64,000 nucleotides of DNA from assembly GCF_014207375.1 (NCBI RefSeq), contig NZ_JACHEE010000006.1:186001-250000 (forward strand), written 5' to 3'. The DNA is from Arthrobacter sp. AZCC_0090 (GTDB lineage Bacteria; Actinomycetota; Actinomycetes; Actinomycetales; Micrococcaceae). The translations under genes were made by a program, and so were the position numbers. Of the stretch, positions 29,242-37,310 are shown one piece after another. Numbering within the stretch: position 1 is the first letter of the stretch; the number at the start of each line of letters is the position of its first letter. The notes beneath the pieces are model-generated. The model had not been told where the DNA came from and did no database searches. It saw nothing but the letters and a program-made list of their open reading frames with translations.

Positions 29242-30545
29242 ATGACGAGTCAAACGCCGATAGAAAACGCAATACCCCTCCCCGGAGGCGCCGACCTTCT
29301 GGAACACCAGACGATGCGTCGGCCCCGCAGCAGATGGACAAGCGCCTCTGGGTGCTGTATCCGCTCGCCATGATTGGTGTCATGGTCGTCTGGGGCGGAG
29401 TCATGCAGGTGCTTCTTGGCAAGCAGGTCGCCGCGGCGGTGCCGGGTGCAGCTGCATCAGCTGCGATGCTGGGGCTCACTCTCAGCCTTGCTTCAGTTTC
29501 CGGAGTGATCTCCACGCCGATCGCTGGGTGGCTCTCGGACATCACGCGCACGAAGTTCCTCGGCCGCCGGAACGTCTGGATCTTTGGCTCCAGCGTCGCC
29601 GCAGCAGCCGGGCTCGTCGTTATGTCCCAGCTAACTGACCCAATGGCCATCACGATTGTTTGGGCTCTTTTAATCTGGCCCCTCAACTCCATAACGGGTG
29701 CACTTTCTACAGTGCTTCCCGAGCGGGTCCCCGAGCGCTTCCGCGGACGGATGGGCGGTATTATCGGTGGCTGCGTGACGATCGGTGGGGCACTTGGCGT
29801 AACTGTCGCGGGCCTGTCCCAGGAGATCTTCATGGGATACCTGTTGATCGCCGGCATTGTCCTGATTTGCGGACTGGTGTTCGCATTTGCAACTAACGAC
29901 CGTCCGGCACCCCCTGTTTCAATGTTGCCCAAAGCGGAGCGCAAAGCGGCAAACAAGTTGCCCGGTTTCCGCGCGGCATCGGACTACTGGTGGGCATTCG
30001 CCGGACGTTTCCTGCTCACCTTCGGATATGCAAGTGTCGTAAGCTTCCAACTCTTCATCCTTCGCGACTACATCGGTGTCGGCGACGTCAACGAATCTGC
30101 GACCGTCCTGGTTGGACTAACCGGGCTCAGCTCCTTACTGGGTCTCGTCTTCGCGCTGGTCGGTGGGACAATCGCCGACAAGCTGGGACGGCTCCGCATT
30201 TTTGTTGGTGCATCAACCTTCCTTTTCGTTCCCGCGGGGCTGGTGTACATCTTCATGCCCACGATTACGGGCGCCTACATCGCGACCGGAATCATCGGCA
30301 TCGCCTACGGCGTCTACCTCGCCGTCGACGCTGCCCTCGTCGCGCGGGTTCTGCCAAACATCAATAACGCCGGTCGCGATCTGGGAATCATGAATCTGGC
30401 CAGCTCTTTGCCTCAGATCGTTGCTCCCGGCATCGTCGGTTTGATAGTCGGCGCCACTGGCAACTACCAGCTGGTGTTCGTCGTCATGATTATCGCCACC
30501 GCGCTCGGCGCACTATCCGTTAAGTTCATCAAGGGCGTGCGTTAA
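29242..30545 (+). CDS. MFS sugar transporter (transposon cargo), possible N-terminal frameshift
   Basis: Major facilitator protein with 12 hydrophobic segments, probably importing the glycoside used by the GH2 enzyme. Motif-like loops are GWLSDITRTKFLGRRNVW between helices 2 and 3 and GGTIADKLGRLRIFV in the second half. The membrane part is read from an ATG at 29334 (403 residues), which has no ribosome-binding site and starts at the first helix. An ATG at 29242 has TTGGAG six bases before it and reads MTSQTPIENAIPLPGGADLL, but in another frame. So either a frame change lies between ~29270 and 29330, or the gene starts at 29334. Confidence 0.8.
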
Positions 30546-30704
30546 CGAATGCCCACTTGGGATGATGCAACATCGCCGCCCAGTCCACAATCCCCGCCAC
30601 AATGACGCTGATTGGCGGGATGGCCGGAATCGACCTGCCGTCCAGGCAGTCTTCACAATTCGTACATCTCTTGGGGAAACTTTCCCCACTAAAAGGAGCC
30701 AGAT

Positions 30705-31694
30705 ATGACCTCAACCCTCTCGCGCCCGCCCTATATCCCTGATGTTGCTGCCGTAATCGACACTCTCAGCGGGCAGATAACGATGACTCTGCTGCCTGAA
30801 GGAATCGAAGCTGGCCGTGCCCACACCGCTACCTTCAGGGAAGACCTCAGCGGTTTTGCCATAACCCGCCGGGATCTGGTTATCCCCGGGTTCGGGGGGA
30901 CAGAAATCGAGCTAAGCATTTTTGTCCCGGACGGCACCGCTTCCGATGCCCCATGTATCTTCCACCTCCACGGCGGCGGCATGGTCATGGGGGATCGATT
31001 TACCGGCATCTCGGCTGTGCTGCCGTGGGCAATCGATCACGGAGCCATCCTGACCACTGTCGAATATCGCCTTGCGCCAGAGCACCCTGACCCCACACCT
31101 GTGGAAGACTGCTACGCGGCACTTGTGTGGATAAGCGATCACGCGGGCGAGCTCGGAATCGACGGCACTCGAATCCTGGTCACGGGTAACAGTGCTGGAG
31201 GCGGGTTGGCAGCAGGAATATCACTTATGGCTCGCGACCGGCGCGGTCCCGCCATTCTTGGTCAGCTTCTGGTTTACCCCATGCTCGACGACCGCGACTC
31301 CACGACCTCGACCCTGCAGTTCGATGGCGTGGGATTGTGGGACCGGGAAAGTAACGTCACAGCGTGGAACGCCCTTCTCGGCGATCGCCGAGGAACCCAC
31401 GAAGTTTCTATCTACGCCGCTCCCGCCCGCGCCACTTACCTTTCCGGCCTGCCCCCGACCTACATCGATGTCGCGTCCGCGGAGGTTTTCCGCGATGAAA
31501 ATGTGGCCTTCGCTTCCCAAATTTGGGCCGACGGCGGTGTCGCCGAGCTGCACGTGTGGCCAGGCGGCACACATGGGTTCGAGCTTCTCGCCCCACGATC
31601 ACGAATTGCTGAGCAGGCCGCCAGAACGAGGAATTCCTGGTTGCGAGACATGTTCGACGGCGACTCAACAGCACGTTCCGAAAAGGCAGGCTAA
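30705..31694 (+). CDS. Alpha/beta hydrolase (hormone-sensitive-lipase type)
   Basis: 329-residue esterase-like enzyme. The oxyanion-hole motif is HLHGGGMVMGDR, the nucleophile Ser lies in GNSAGGGLAAG, a candidate catalytic Asp in the strand before EVFRDENV, and the catalytic His in GGTHGFELL. No signal peptide. AAAAGGAG precedes the ATG. It follows the MFS gene on the same strand by ~160 bases and may remove acetyl or other ester groups from the sugar used by this module (inference). Confidence 0.88.
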   Translation: MTSTLSRPPYIPDVAAVIDTLSGQITMTLLPEGIEAGRAHTATFREDLSGFAITRRDLVIPGFGGTEIELSIFVPDGTASDAPCIFHLHGGGMVMGDRFTGISAVLPWAIDHGAILTTVEYRLAPEHPDPTPVEDCYAALVWISDHAGELGIDGTRILVTGNSAGGGLAAGISLMARDRRGPAILGQLLVYPMLDDRDSTTSTLQFDGVGLWDRESNVTAWNALLGDRRGTHEVSIYAAPARATYLSGLPPTYIDVASAEVFRDENVAFASQIWADGGVAELHVWPGGTHGFELLAPRSRIAEQAARTRNSWLRDMFDGDSTARSEKAG

Positions 31695-32203
31695 AAGCCG
31701 TTGTCAGCGATGGTCGAAAAGCCGTGAACTGCGTCGGCGGTAGTGTGATCACGAATAGTTCCGCTACCGCCGCAGCAGGACGGTTATCGCAGACCGTGCC
31801 TTGCATCTTGTGTCCCGCAGATCATGCCCCAGTTAGTAGCAGGCGACCCATCATAGGTTCTGCCGAATCCGAAGCTTTGCTAGATGAACACGCCTAGGAC
31901 AAACAAGGCAAGGTAGGGGCTCCAGAACTGAACGGTCACCATTCGGGCACGTGGGGCTTCTCCCGACCTTGGATTCGGGGCAGCTGGAAAGAAATTCGCT
32001 GGACTCGTTCCCGGCCCCAACGGCTGGCCTGCTTGGCCACGTCCCTCCCAGAAGGTTATGGGAGAGGTCAGAGGTCAGTTTGCCTACCCCAAACCGTCCT
32101 GTCCAGGGTTCCCATCTAACTCGGTGTCTCGAAGCCTTCCCGTCTCGAATCGCTAGGAATACGAGACGAAAGGGATTAGGCCACGCCTCGCTCCGTGGCT
32201 CTG
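31695..32203. other. Right part of the transposon without genes
   Basis: About 500 bases between the hydrolase stop and the right-end repeats. All open frames are Arg/Pro/Ser-rich shadows without motifs; I see nothing further here. Confidence 0.5.
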
Positions 32204-32253
32204 CGCGCCATTTATCGATCACGAAACACCGCCAAATAGCGCCGAAAGTCACA
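32204..32253 (-). repeat. Transposon right end with two binding-site-like repeats
   Basis: Reading inward on the minus strand from 32253: TGTGAC, then GCGCTATTTGGCG (plus-strand 32230-32242) and GATAAATGGCGCG (32204-32216), at the same offsets (11 and 37 nt) as at the left end. Confidence 0.8.
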
Positions 32254-32512
32254 GCTCCAGGTGGTTGAAGATGGCCACCGACCCTGCCGGCTTTCTCGTC
32301 AACGGTCTTGCCGTGCGCGAAAGGCTCGGGCCCGCACTGATACCCCCACCCGATCCGCTTGTTCTGATACACGAACGGCAGCGCGCCTGGCATCGTGATG
32401 ATGGGATTCCGATCCGACCCGCCAGCCTCCACCAAAAGAACCCGTATCCTCGGGTCCTCCGACAGACGCGACGCCACGATGCAACCGGACGTACCGGCAC
32501 CAACAACGCTAG
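32254..32512 (-). pseudogene. 5' fragment of the second GMC oxidoreductase gene
   Basis: On the minus strand it encodes VGAGTSGCIVASRLSEDPRI and on to EPFAHGKTVDEKAG, nearly identical to residues ~10-80 of the protein at 18608. It then jumps to the sequence around IFNHLE (residue ~405) through a ~970-bp deletion with GG/GGT-like ends, and stops at the transposon. The start codon is also gone: after TCTAG, 30-odd bases present before and across the intact ATG are missing. First copy of the 9-bp target duplication is 32254-32262. Confidence 0.85.
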
Positions 32513-32640
32513 AAGTCGATGTCACTACCCTGGAAATTGGATCGACTGGGTTATCGAGGCACTACGTCAGGGCGCATGTTCGATCGTACGAACGGCGTGA
32601 TGGAGATCTCTTCAATGGACAACAGGAACCCTGACTCCAG

Positions 32641-32658
32641 TTTCGACAAAATTCGAAA
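32641..32658. promoter_or_regulatory. Palindromic operator before the broken GMC copy
   Basis: TTTCGACAAAATTCGAAA, exact reverse complement of the site at 18459. The region from here to the GMC fragment is homologous to 18459-18600, including a CGATCGTACG element at 32581-32590. Confidence 0.7.
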
Positions 32659-32683
32659 GGCAACGCAAAGCGCCGTAATGGAG

Positions 32684-33733
32684 CTACACCAGCCGAGGTG
32701 GCTCGGTTCGTGCGGAAGCCCGGCGGTAGGCATCAAGCCAAAGGGCCAGCTGAAGATGGGTCCGGTCGGGCCCAAGTCGTAGGTTGACTCCGGTGAGTTC
32801 TTCAATGCGATCGAGCCGGTAGTACAGGGTGGTGCGGTGGACGTGAAGCTCGTCTGCCGCAGCGCTGACATCTCCTCCATAGTCGAGGACTGCACGTGCG
32901 GTAACCAGAAGTTCATCCCGTGGCTGTGCGAGGATGGCCTCGACGCCCGGGTGCAGATCGACAGGCCGAAGTGAATCCGGCGCATCCACGATCAGGCGCC
33001 ATGCGCCAAGTTGGTCCCACGAAACGGGATCCAGCTGGGCTCCTGCAGCTACGGCAGTGAGGGTGGCCCTCGCCCTGGCTACGGCAAGCCGGAGTTCGAC
33101 GAGGGGGAGTGGTGACCCGCTGGTTGCAGCTCTCCGCAGACGCGTGACGGGGCGAGCGCTCATTCCTCCGGGCAAGAGCCAGCCGCCGGCTCGATGTTGT
33201 GCGTCGACTTGGATCTCGACGTCGTGGGGTAGATGCTCCAAACGCGCGAGCTCGCTGGCGGTACTGACATCAGCGCGATCAAGCAAGATGTCAATGAGCT
33301 CGTCGCGCCGGCGACGCAGGTCATCGGCAAAGCTCACTCTGGTGGCAAGGACGCTCGCTGCGAGGTCCGCGCACTCAATGAGCGGATCAAGATCGTCCTC
33401 GGTAACCGTTGCGTCCGGATCTAGGACCCACAAGTAGCCGGTCAAGTGGCCCTCGTGCCGCGCCGGAACACACCATCGGGCCCACATGCCCCGATCCGGC
33501 ATAGCAGGTGTCCGGACGGGGTGCGCCACTTGATCGAGTTGGAAGCGTCTTACGACCTCGGCGGCCTGCGGGTCGACGTGCCGATCAAGAATGGTCGACA
33601 TGCGTGTCTTGTCAACGGGCCCACGCGTGCTCCACCATATTGGGCGTTGATGCCGATCCTCAATGAGTACCGAAAGATTCAATGCAGCCGCCAAACGTTC
33701 AACTGCTGTCTGGACGTCGCCGTTGTCGGCCAC
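32684..33733 (-). CDS. PucR family transcriptional regulator
   Basis: 349 residues. The C-terminal helix-turn-helix of the PucR/CdaR type is clear: YGGDVSAAADELHVHRTTLYY then RLDRIEELTGVNL. The N-terminal half resembles a GAF-like sensor region (PIWWSTRG, LTGYLWVLDPDATVTEDDLD). PucR proteins control catabolism of purines, proline (PutR/PrdR-type) and similar compounds. GTG start at 33733. It lies between the pruA remnant (divergent) and the broken GMC copy (same strand), each linked to palindromes that may be its sites. Confidence 0.88.
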   Translation of the reverse strand: MADNGDVQTAVERLAAALNLSVLIEDRHQRPIWWSTRGPVDKTRMSTILDRHVDPQAAEVVRRFQLDQVAHPVRTPAMPDRGMWARWCVPARHEGHLTGYLWVLDPDATVTEDDLDPLIECADLAASVLATRVSFADDLRRRRDELIDILLDRADVSTASELARLEHLPHDVEIQVDAQHRAGGWLLPGGMSARPVTRLRRAATSGSPLPLVELRLAVARARATLTAVAAGAQLDPVSWDQLGAWRLIVDAPDSLRPVDLHPGVEAILAQPRDELLVTARAVLDYGGDVSAAADELHVHRTTLYYRLDRIEELTGVNLRLGPDRTHLQLALWLDAYRRASARTEPPRLV

Positions 33734-33875
33734 TTGGGAACTCCACTCTTTTGGTTGGCGGTCCTAGAGCGGTCGAAGAGGATGATTCGCTTTTCCACGT
33801 CCCGACGAGGGTCCGCCGCTGCCTGTCGACCTACGATATTTCGAACTACCACTCCGATAAACTTGAAGACCACTT

Positions 33876-34407
33876 ATGATGCCACTAGCTGTCCAAGAAA
33901 CTGAAGCTGGTCACAAGTCGGCAATACAAACCGGATCTCCTGAAAGGGCACGGCTCGAAGCCGCCTTCGCAGAGGTCCTCTCCACAGCTTATGACCTGCC
34001 CCTCCTGGTTGGCAGCGAGGAAGTGCGAACTGGGCGGATATTCGAGATCCGCACACCTCATGAACAGGCCATTGAGTTGGGCCAGGTGCATGCGGGCGGG
34101 GCTATCGAAGTTGAAGCGGCTGTCAAAGTGGCCACGCAGATGACCCGGACTTGGGCTTGGCTGTCACTGCAGGAAAGCGCTGTGCCCTTCCTTCGGGCTG
34201 CCGAGCTTTTTAGAAGATGGCCCATGGCGTGATCGCCTCGTCGATGCGACGATGCTTGCGCTGTCCAAGACAGCGTCACAGGCCGATGGTGATGTTGCTG
34301 AGATTTCCGATTTCATTTGGGCGGACGTTCACAATATGTATGCCTTGGGCGATGTGCAGCCCACATGGCCGATTCGACCACGTAATTCCCATCGGCCCCC
34401 GGACTAG
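33876..34407 (+). pseudogene. pruA: Truncated L-glutamate gamma-semialdehyde dehydrogenase gene
   Basis: The first frame (33876-34232) gives GSPERARLEAAFAEVLSTAY, LLVGSEEVRTGRIFEIRTPH and WAWLSLQESAVPFLRAAELF; after a frame change the reading continues EDGPWRDRLVDATMLALSKT and ASQADGDVAEISDFIWADVH up to a stop at 34405-34407. This is the N-terminal ~170 residues of 1-pyrroline-5-carboxylate/glutamate semialdehyde dehydrogenase, the last step of proline breakdown. The catalytic two-thirds are gone. It ties this locus to proline metabolism. Confidence 0.85.
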
Positions 34408-34427
34408 ATGGCCCGCAGGCCATCTAG
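34404..34427 (+). terminator. Perfect hairpin at the end of the pruA remnant
   Basis: Perfect 10-bp stem CTAGATGGCC/GGCCATCTAG with a CGCA loop; the pruA-frame stop lies within it. No T-run follows. Confidence 0.5.
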
Positions 34428-34468
34428 GCCTCCTTTGGCAAATGTCGACGCGGCACGGCGAACGCAAG

Positions 34469-34486
34469 TTTCGACTATTGTCGAAA
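34469..34486. promoter_or_regulatory. Palindromic operator before the OYE-type gene
   Basis: TTTCGACTATTGTCGAAA, 299 bases before the gene start at 34785. GTTCCT and GTTGAAG elements follow, then CGTTACGATCGACC at 34537-34550, giving the same order and spacing as before the two GMC copies. Confidence 0.7.
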
Positions 34487-34784
34487 ACCTCCCGCTGTGT
34501 TCCTTTCTCGGGTTGAAGCAGTCGTAAGCACGACAGCGTTACGATCGACCATCGGCCAAACGGTGATGCTCGCCACACTGGGTCGCATGGAACCTCAAGA
34601 TTTTGGCCAAATTCCTGGAGTCCACGGCGGATACGCGTTATCGCCATCTGATTGATAGTCCGCGCGTGCCCAGCGATTACAAGAATCCTCCACAAGGGCG
34701 ATTGTGGTTGCATCGGGACAGCATGCGCTGGTCTGCCAGCTTCCGACACTAATTCGCGCTCATAGCAAAGGAGTAGCTCGTCTC

Positions 34785-36833
34785 ATGACCATGGAAACCC
34801 GCAACGACCTCACCATCTCGATGGGATCCGGTGGCGATATCGCTTCCGTGATTGCTTCGCAGCAAGCCCAAGATGACTATTCGCTGCTCCTCAGCCCGCT
34901 GACGATCGGTAACAAGACTGTCCGCAACCGGATCGTCTCCACTCCACATGCAACGGGGTGGGACAAGCCGAGTGGAACCATAACGCAGGCGGAGATCAAC
35001 TATCACGTGCGTAAAGCTGCTGGCGGCTGTGGGCTTGTCATGACCTTTGGATCAGCCAGCGTAGATCCCTCAACGGCAGCCTCGTATGGCGCCATCGCTC
35101 TCTGGGACCCCACGAACGAGCCAGCATTGCGGGCGCTTGCCGATGGGGTACATAAACATGGCGGTTTGGTCATGTCTCAGATCACCCACATGGGAAGACG
35201 GGGTGATTCACGCGCTTCCGGGATCCCGGTGCGCGGTCCTTCCGATATCCCGGAACCCGAACATCGTGAAGTACCTATTCCTCTCACCACCACGGAAATC
35301 CAGGCTCTGACCGGTCGTTTTGTCGAGGTCGCTAAACGTTTGGAGGCGTGCGGTTGGGACGGGTGCGAAGTCACTTCCTTCGGTCACCTCATCGAACAGT
35401 TCTGGGACCCGAAAATCAACAATCGCACGGACCAATATGGTGGGTCGCTTGAGAACCGCATGCGTTTCGGCCTAGAGGTTGTCGCTGCAGTGAAGGCAGC
35501 GGTCAGCGAAAAGTTCATCGTTGGTTTCAGGATGACGCTTGACCACCGCTCCGGCACTGATGAAGTTGGCCTAGGTGCCCAGGAATTGTCTGAGATCGCT
35601 ATCAGAATGGCCAGTTCAGGCCATGTCGACCTCTTGAGCCTGACCGGCGGGGCAGCGATGACTAAGCAGGCTCTTTCGTACGCGATGGGCTCCGACTTCG
35701 TCCGGGAGGTACCCTTCGGGGAGCTTGCCGCGCAGGTCAAGAGCCAGGTGCACATCCCGGTGATTCTTGCTGGAAGGATCCTCGATGGGCAACATGCGGA
35801 GAACGCGATCAGGGAATACGGCGTGGATCTCGTCGGAATGACGCGCGCCATCATTGCCGATCCGGATCTTCCCAACAAGCTTGCTTCGGGCAAGCGAATC
35901 CGTCCGTGCATCGGCATCAACCAAGGCTGCATTGGACGTCTTTACAACGGCCTGCCAGTTCGCTGTTCGGTCAATCCAGCGATTCGGGAACCGGAACTGG
36001 GAAACCTGACACCGGCGCCCCGGGCAAAGAGGGTAGTCATTGTCGGGGCCGGTGTGGCCGGACTCGAGGCAGCCAGATCAGCAGCATTGAGAGGCCACAA
36101 TGTTGCCGTCCTCGAAAAGGCCCCGAAGGGTGGCGGGCGCGCCAGCGTCAATGCACAATTTGGGTGGCGGCCGAGTTGGCAGCGGTATCTCGACTTCCTC
36201 CTCGCGGAAATCGAAGACGCAGGAGTAGAGGTGTTGTATGGCATCGAGGCGACCGCCGAAGTAATTCTCAAACGCGAGCCCGATGAAGTCATCCTGGCGA
36301 CGGGTTCGAAACTGCGGGATGCGTTCCTGACCTCGTCGTCCGTGGACGCCCATGATGCCGATGATGTTATCGTCAACACACCGACTCCAGGCGAGGCAGC
36401 GACCGCGGTCATCGTTGACGAAGAGAACGGACTCTGCGGGCCGACAGCCGCCGTAGCCCTCGCCGAATCCGGCTGGAAGGTTGTCATAGCCACCCCGCTT
36501 CAAATGGTCGCAGGAGACGTCGACGGAACGGTCCTTCCGTTCGTTCACCGCAAGCTTGAGGCAGCCCATCCGACGATCCTCACGAACGTCCGCTTCCACG
36601 CCGCTCACGACCATAATGTCACTCTGGAAAACGTGCTGACCAGCACCATGACGCAGATTTCCGACGTCGGCATCCTGGTGATCGCCGGCCACCGGCAAGG
36701 GACGCACCAGCTGAAGCAGAAGATCGCTGAAGCGGCACCGTCTCTGCCGGTCCATCTGGTGGGAGATGCACTTTCTCCCCGCGGATTTGATGACGCGACG
36801 GCAGAAGGCGCTCGAATCGGGGCGCTGGTTTAG
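34785..36833 (+). CDS. OYE/FAD/Fe-S oxidoreductase (amine demethylase-like)
   Basis: 682 residues, of the trimethylamine dehydrogenase/2,4-dienoyl-CoA reductase build, also used by N-methylproline and stachydrine demethylases. Residues ~35-370 form the FMN TIM barrel (LTIGNKTVRNRIV at its start; GVDLVGMTRAIIADPDLPNK at its end). Then a cysteine cluster CIGINQGC...RCSVNP, in which the second Cys of the usual CxxCxxxC is Ile. Residues ~415-682 form a FAD/NAD fold (VVIVGAGVAGLEAARSA). ATG 34785 follows AAAGGAG. Probably removes N-methyl groups from, or reduces, a cyclic amine; substrate inferred from neighbours only. A remnant of a paralogue's end lies at 18253. Confidence 0.88.
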   Translation: MTMETRNDLTISMGSGGDIASVIASQQAQDDYSLLLSPLTIGNKTVRNRIVSTPHATGWDKPSGTITQAEINYHVRKAAGGCGLVMTFGSASVDPSTAASYGAIALWDPTNEPALRALADGVHKHGGLVMSQITHMGRRGDSRASGIPVRGPSDIPEPEHREVPIPLTTTEIQALTGRFVEVAKRLEACGWDGCEVTSFGHLIEQFWDPKINNRTDQYGGSLENRMRFGLEVVAAVKAAVSEKFIVGFRMTLDHRSGTDEVGLGAQELSEIAIRMASSGHVDLLSLTGGAAMTKQALSYAMGSDFVREVPFGELAAQVKSQVHIPVILAGRILDGQHAENAIREYGVDLVGMTRAIIADPDLPNKLASGKRIRPCIGINQGCIGRLYNGLPVRCSVNPAIREPELGNLTPAPRAKRVVIVGAGVAGLEAARSAALRGHNVAVLEKAPKGGGRASVNAQFGWRPSWQRYLDFLLAEIEDAGVEVLYGIEATAEVILKREPDEVILATGSKLRDAFLTSSSVDAHDADDVIVNTPTPGEAATAVIVDEENGLCGPTAAVALAESGWKVVIATPLQMVAGDVDGTVLPFVHRKLEAAHPTILTNVRFHAAHDHNVTLENVLTSTMTQISDVGILVIAGHRQGTHQLKQKIAEAAPSLPVHLVGDALSPRGFDDATAEGARIGALV

Positions 36834-36901
36834 GGCAATTTCACCCACCGGCGTCACCTCCCCCAGTGTCAAAAGTCAATAAGTCACCTAGGAAGAACCT
36901 G

Positions 36902-37306
36902 ATGAACTCACCCACCCTTGCTGAAGCACGAACCGTCATTGCCGCCGCTGAAAAGCATGCAGAGGAGATCGGCCAGCCGATGAACATCGCAGTGGTCGAC
37001 GCTGGCGGAAACCTTATCTCCCACGTCCGCATGGACGGCGCCTGGATCGGCAGCATTGACATCTCGATCAAAAAAGCCTTTACGTCCCGCGCCTTTGACA
37101 TCCAGACAAAGGACCTAGGAGATAACTCACAACCGGGAGGTCAGTTCTATGGCATCCATGCCAGCAACGGGGGGAAGATCATGATCTTTGCCGGTGGAAT
37201 TCCGCTCACCCGAGGGGACGAAGTCATTGGGGCCATTGGTGTCAGCGGCGGATCCGGCGAACAGGATCATGCAGTTGCCGCCGCCGGGGCCGCTTCACTC
37301 AAATAA
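36902..37306 (+). CDS. GlcG/HbpS family heme-degrading-like protein
   Basis: 134-residue alpha/beta protein: MNSPTLAEARTVIAAAEKHA, then IAVVDAGGNLISHVRMDGAW and a C-terminal GGIPLTRGDEVIGAIGVSGG, the pattern of the GlcG/HbpS (PF03928) fold. Such proteins often sit beside catabolic oxidoreductases; their exact role is uncertain (heme or cobalamin binding in some). Start at ATG 36902 after TAGGAAG; an earlier in-frame start at 36866 lacks a site. Between the OYE-type gene and the Ldh2 gene in one direction, likely an operon. Confidence 0.85.
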   Translation: MNSPTLAEARTVIAAAEKHAEEIGQPMNIAVVDAGGNLISHVRMDGAWIGSIDISIKKAFTSRAFDIQTKDLGDNSQPGGQFYGIHASNGGKIMIFAGGIPLTRGDEVIGAIGVSGGSGEQDHAVAAAGAASLK

Positions 37307-37310
37307 TCTG

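Larger units (their letters stand above)
23688..32253. mobile_element. 8.6-kb TniA/TniB-type transposon with sugar-catabolism cargo
   Basis: Boundaries are set by the sequence: the ends are 5'-TGTGA...TCACA-3', 24-bp terminal inverted repeats have 3 mismatches, and a 9-bp target duplication lies outside them. Joining the flanks across the duplication rebuilds a GMC oxidoreductase reading direction without gap. Each end has two related sites: GCGCTATTTGGCG starting 11 nt in and GATATTTGGCGCG (GATAAATGGCGCG at the right) starting 37 nt in, at equal distances at both ends. Contents: a frameshifted tniB-like gene, a C-terminal scrap of tniA, a GH2 glycosidase, a LacI regulator, an MFS transporter and an alpha/beta hydrolase. 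It probably cannot move by itself now. Confidence 0.85.

Noticed and set aside
31951..32268. A 105-residue plus-strand frame at the transposon right end
   Set aside because: Crosses the transposon boundary and has no protein-like features.
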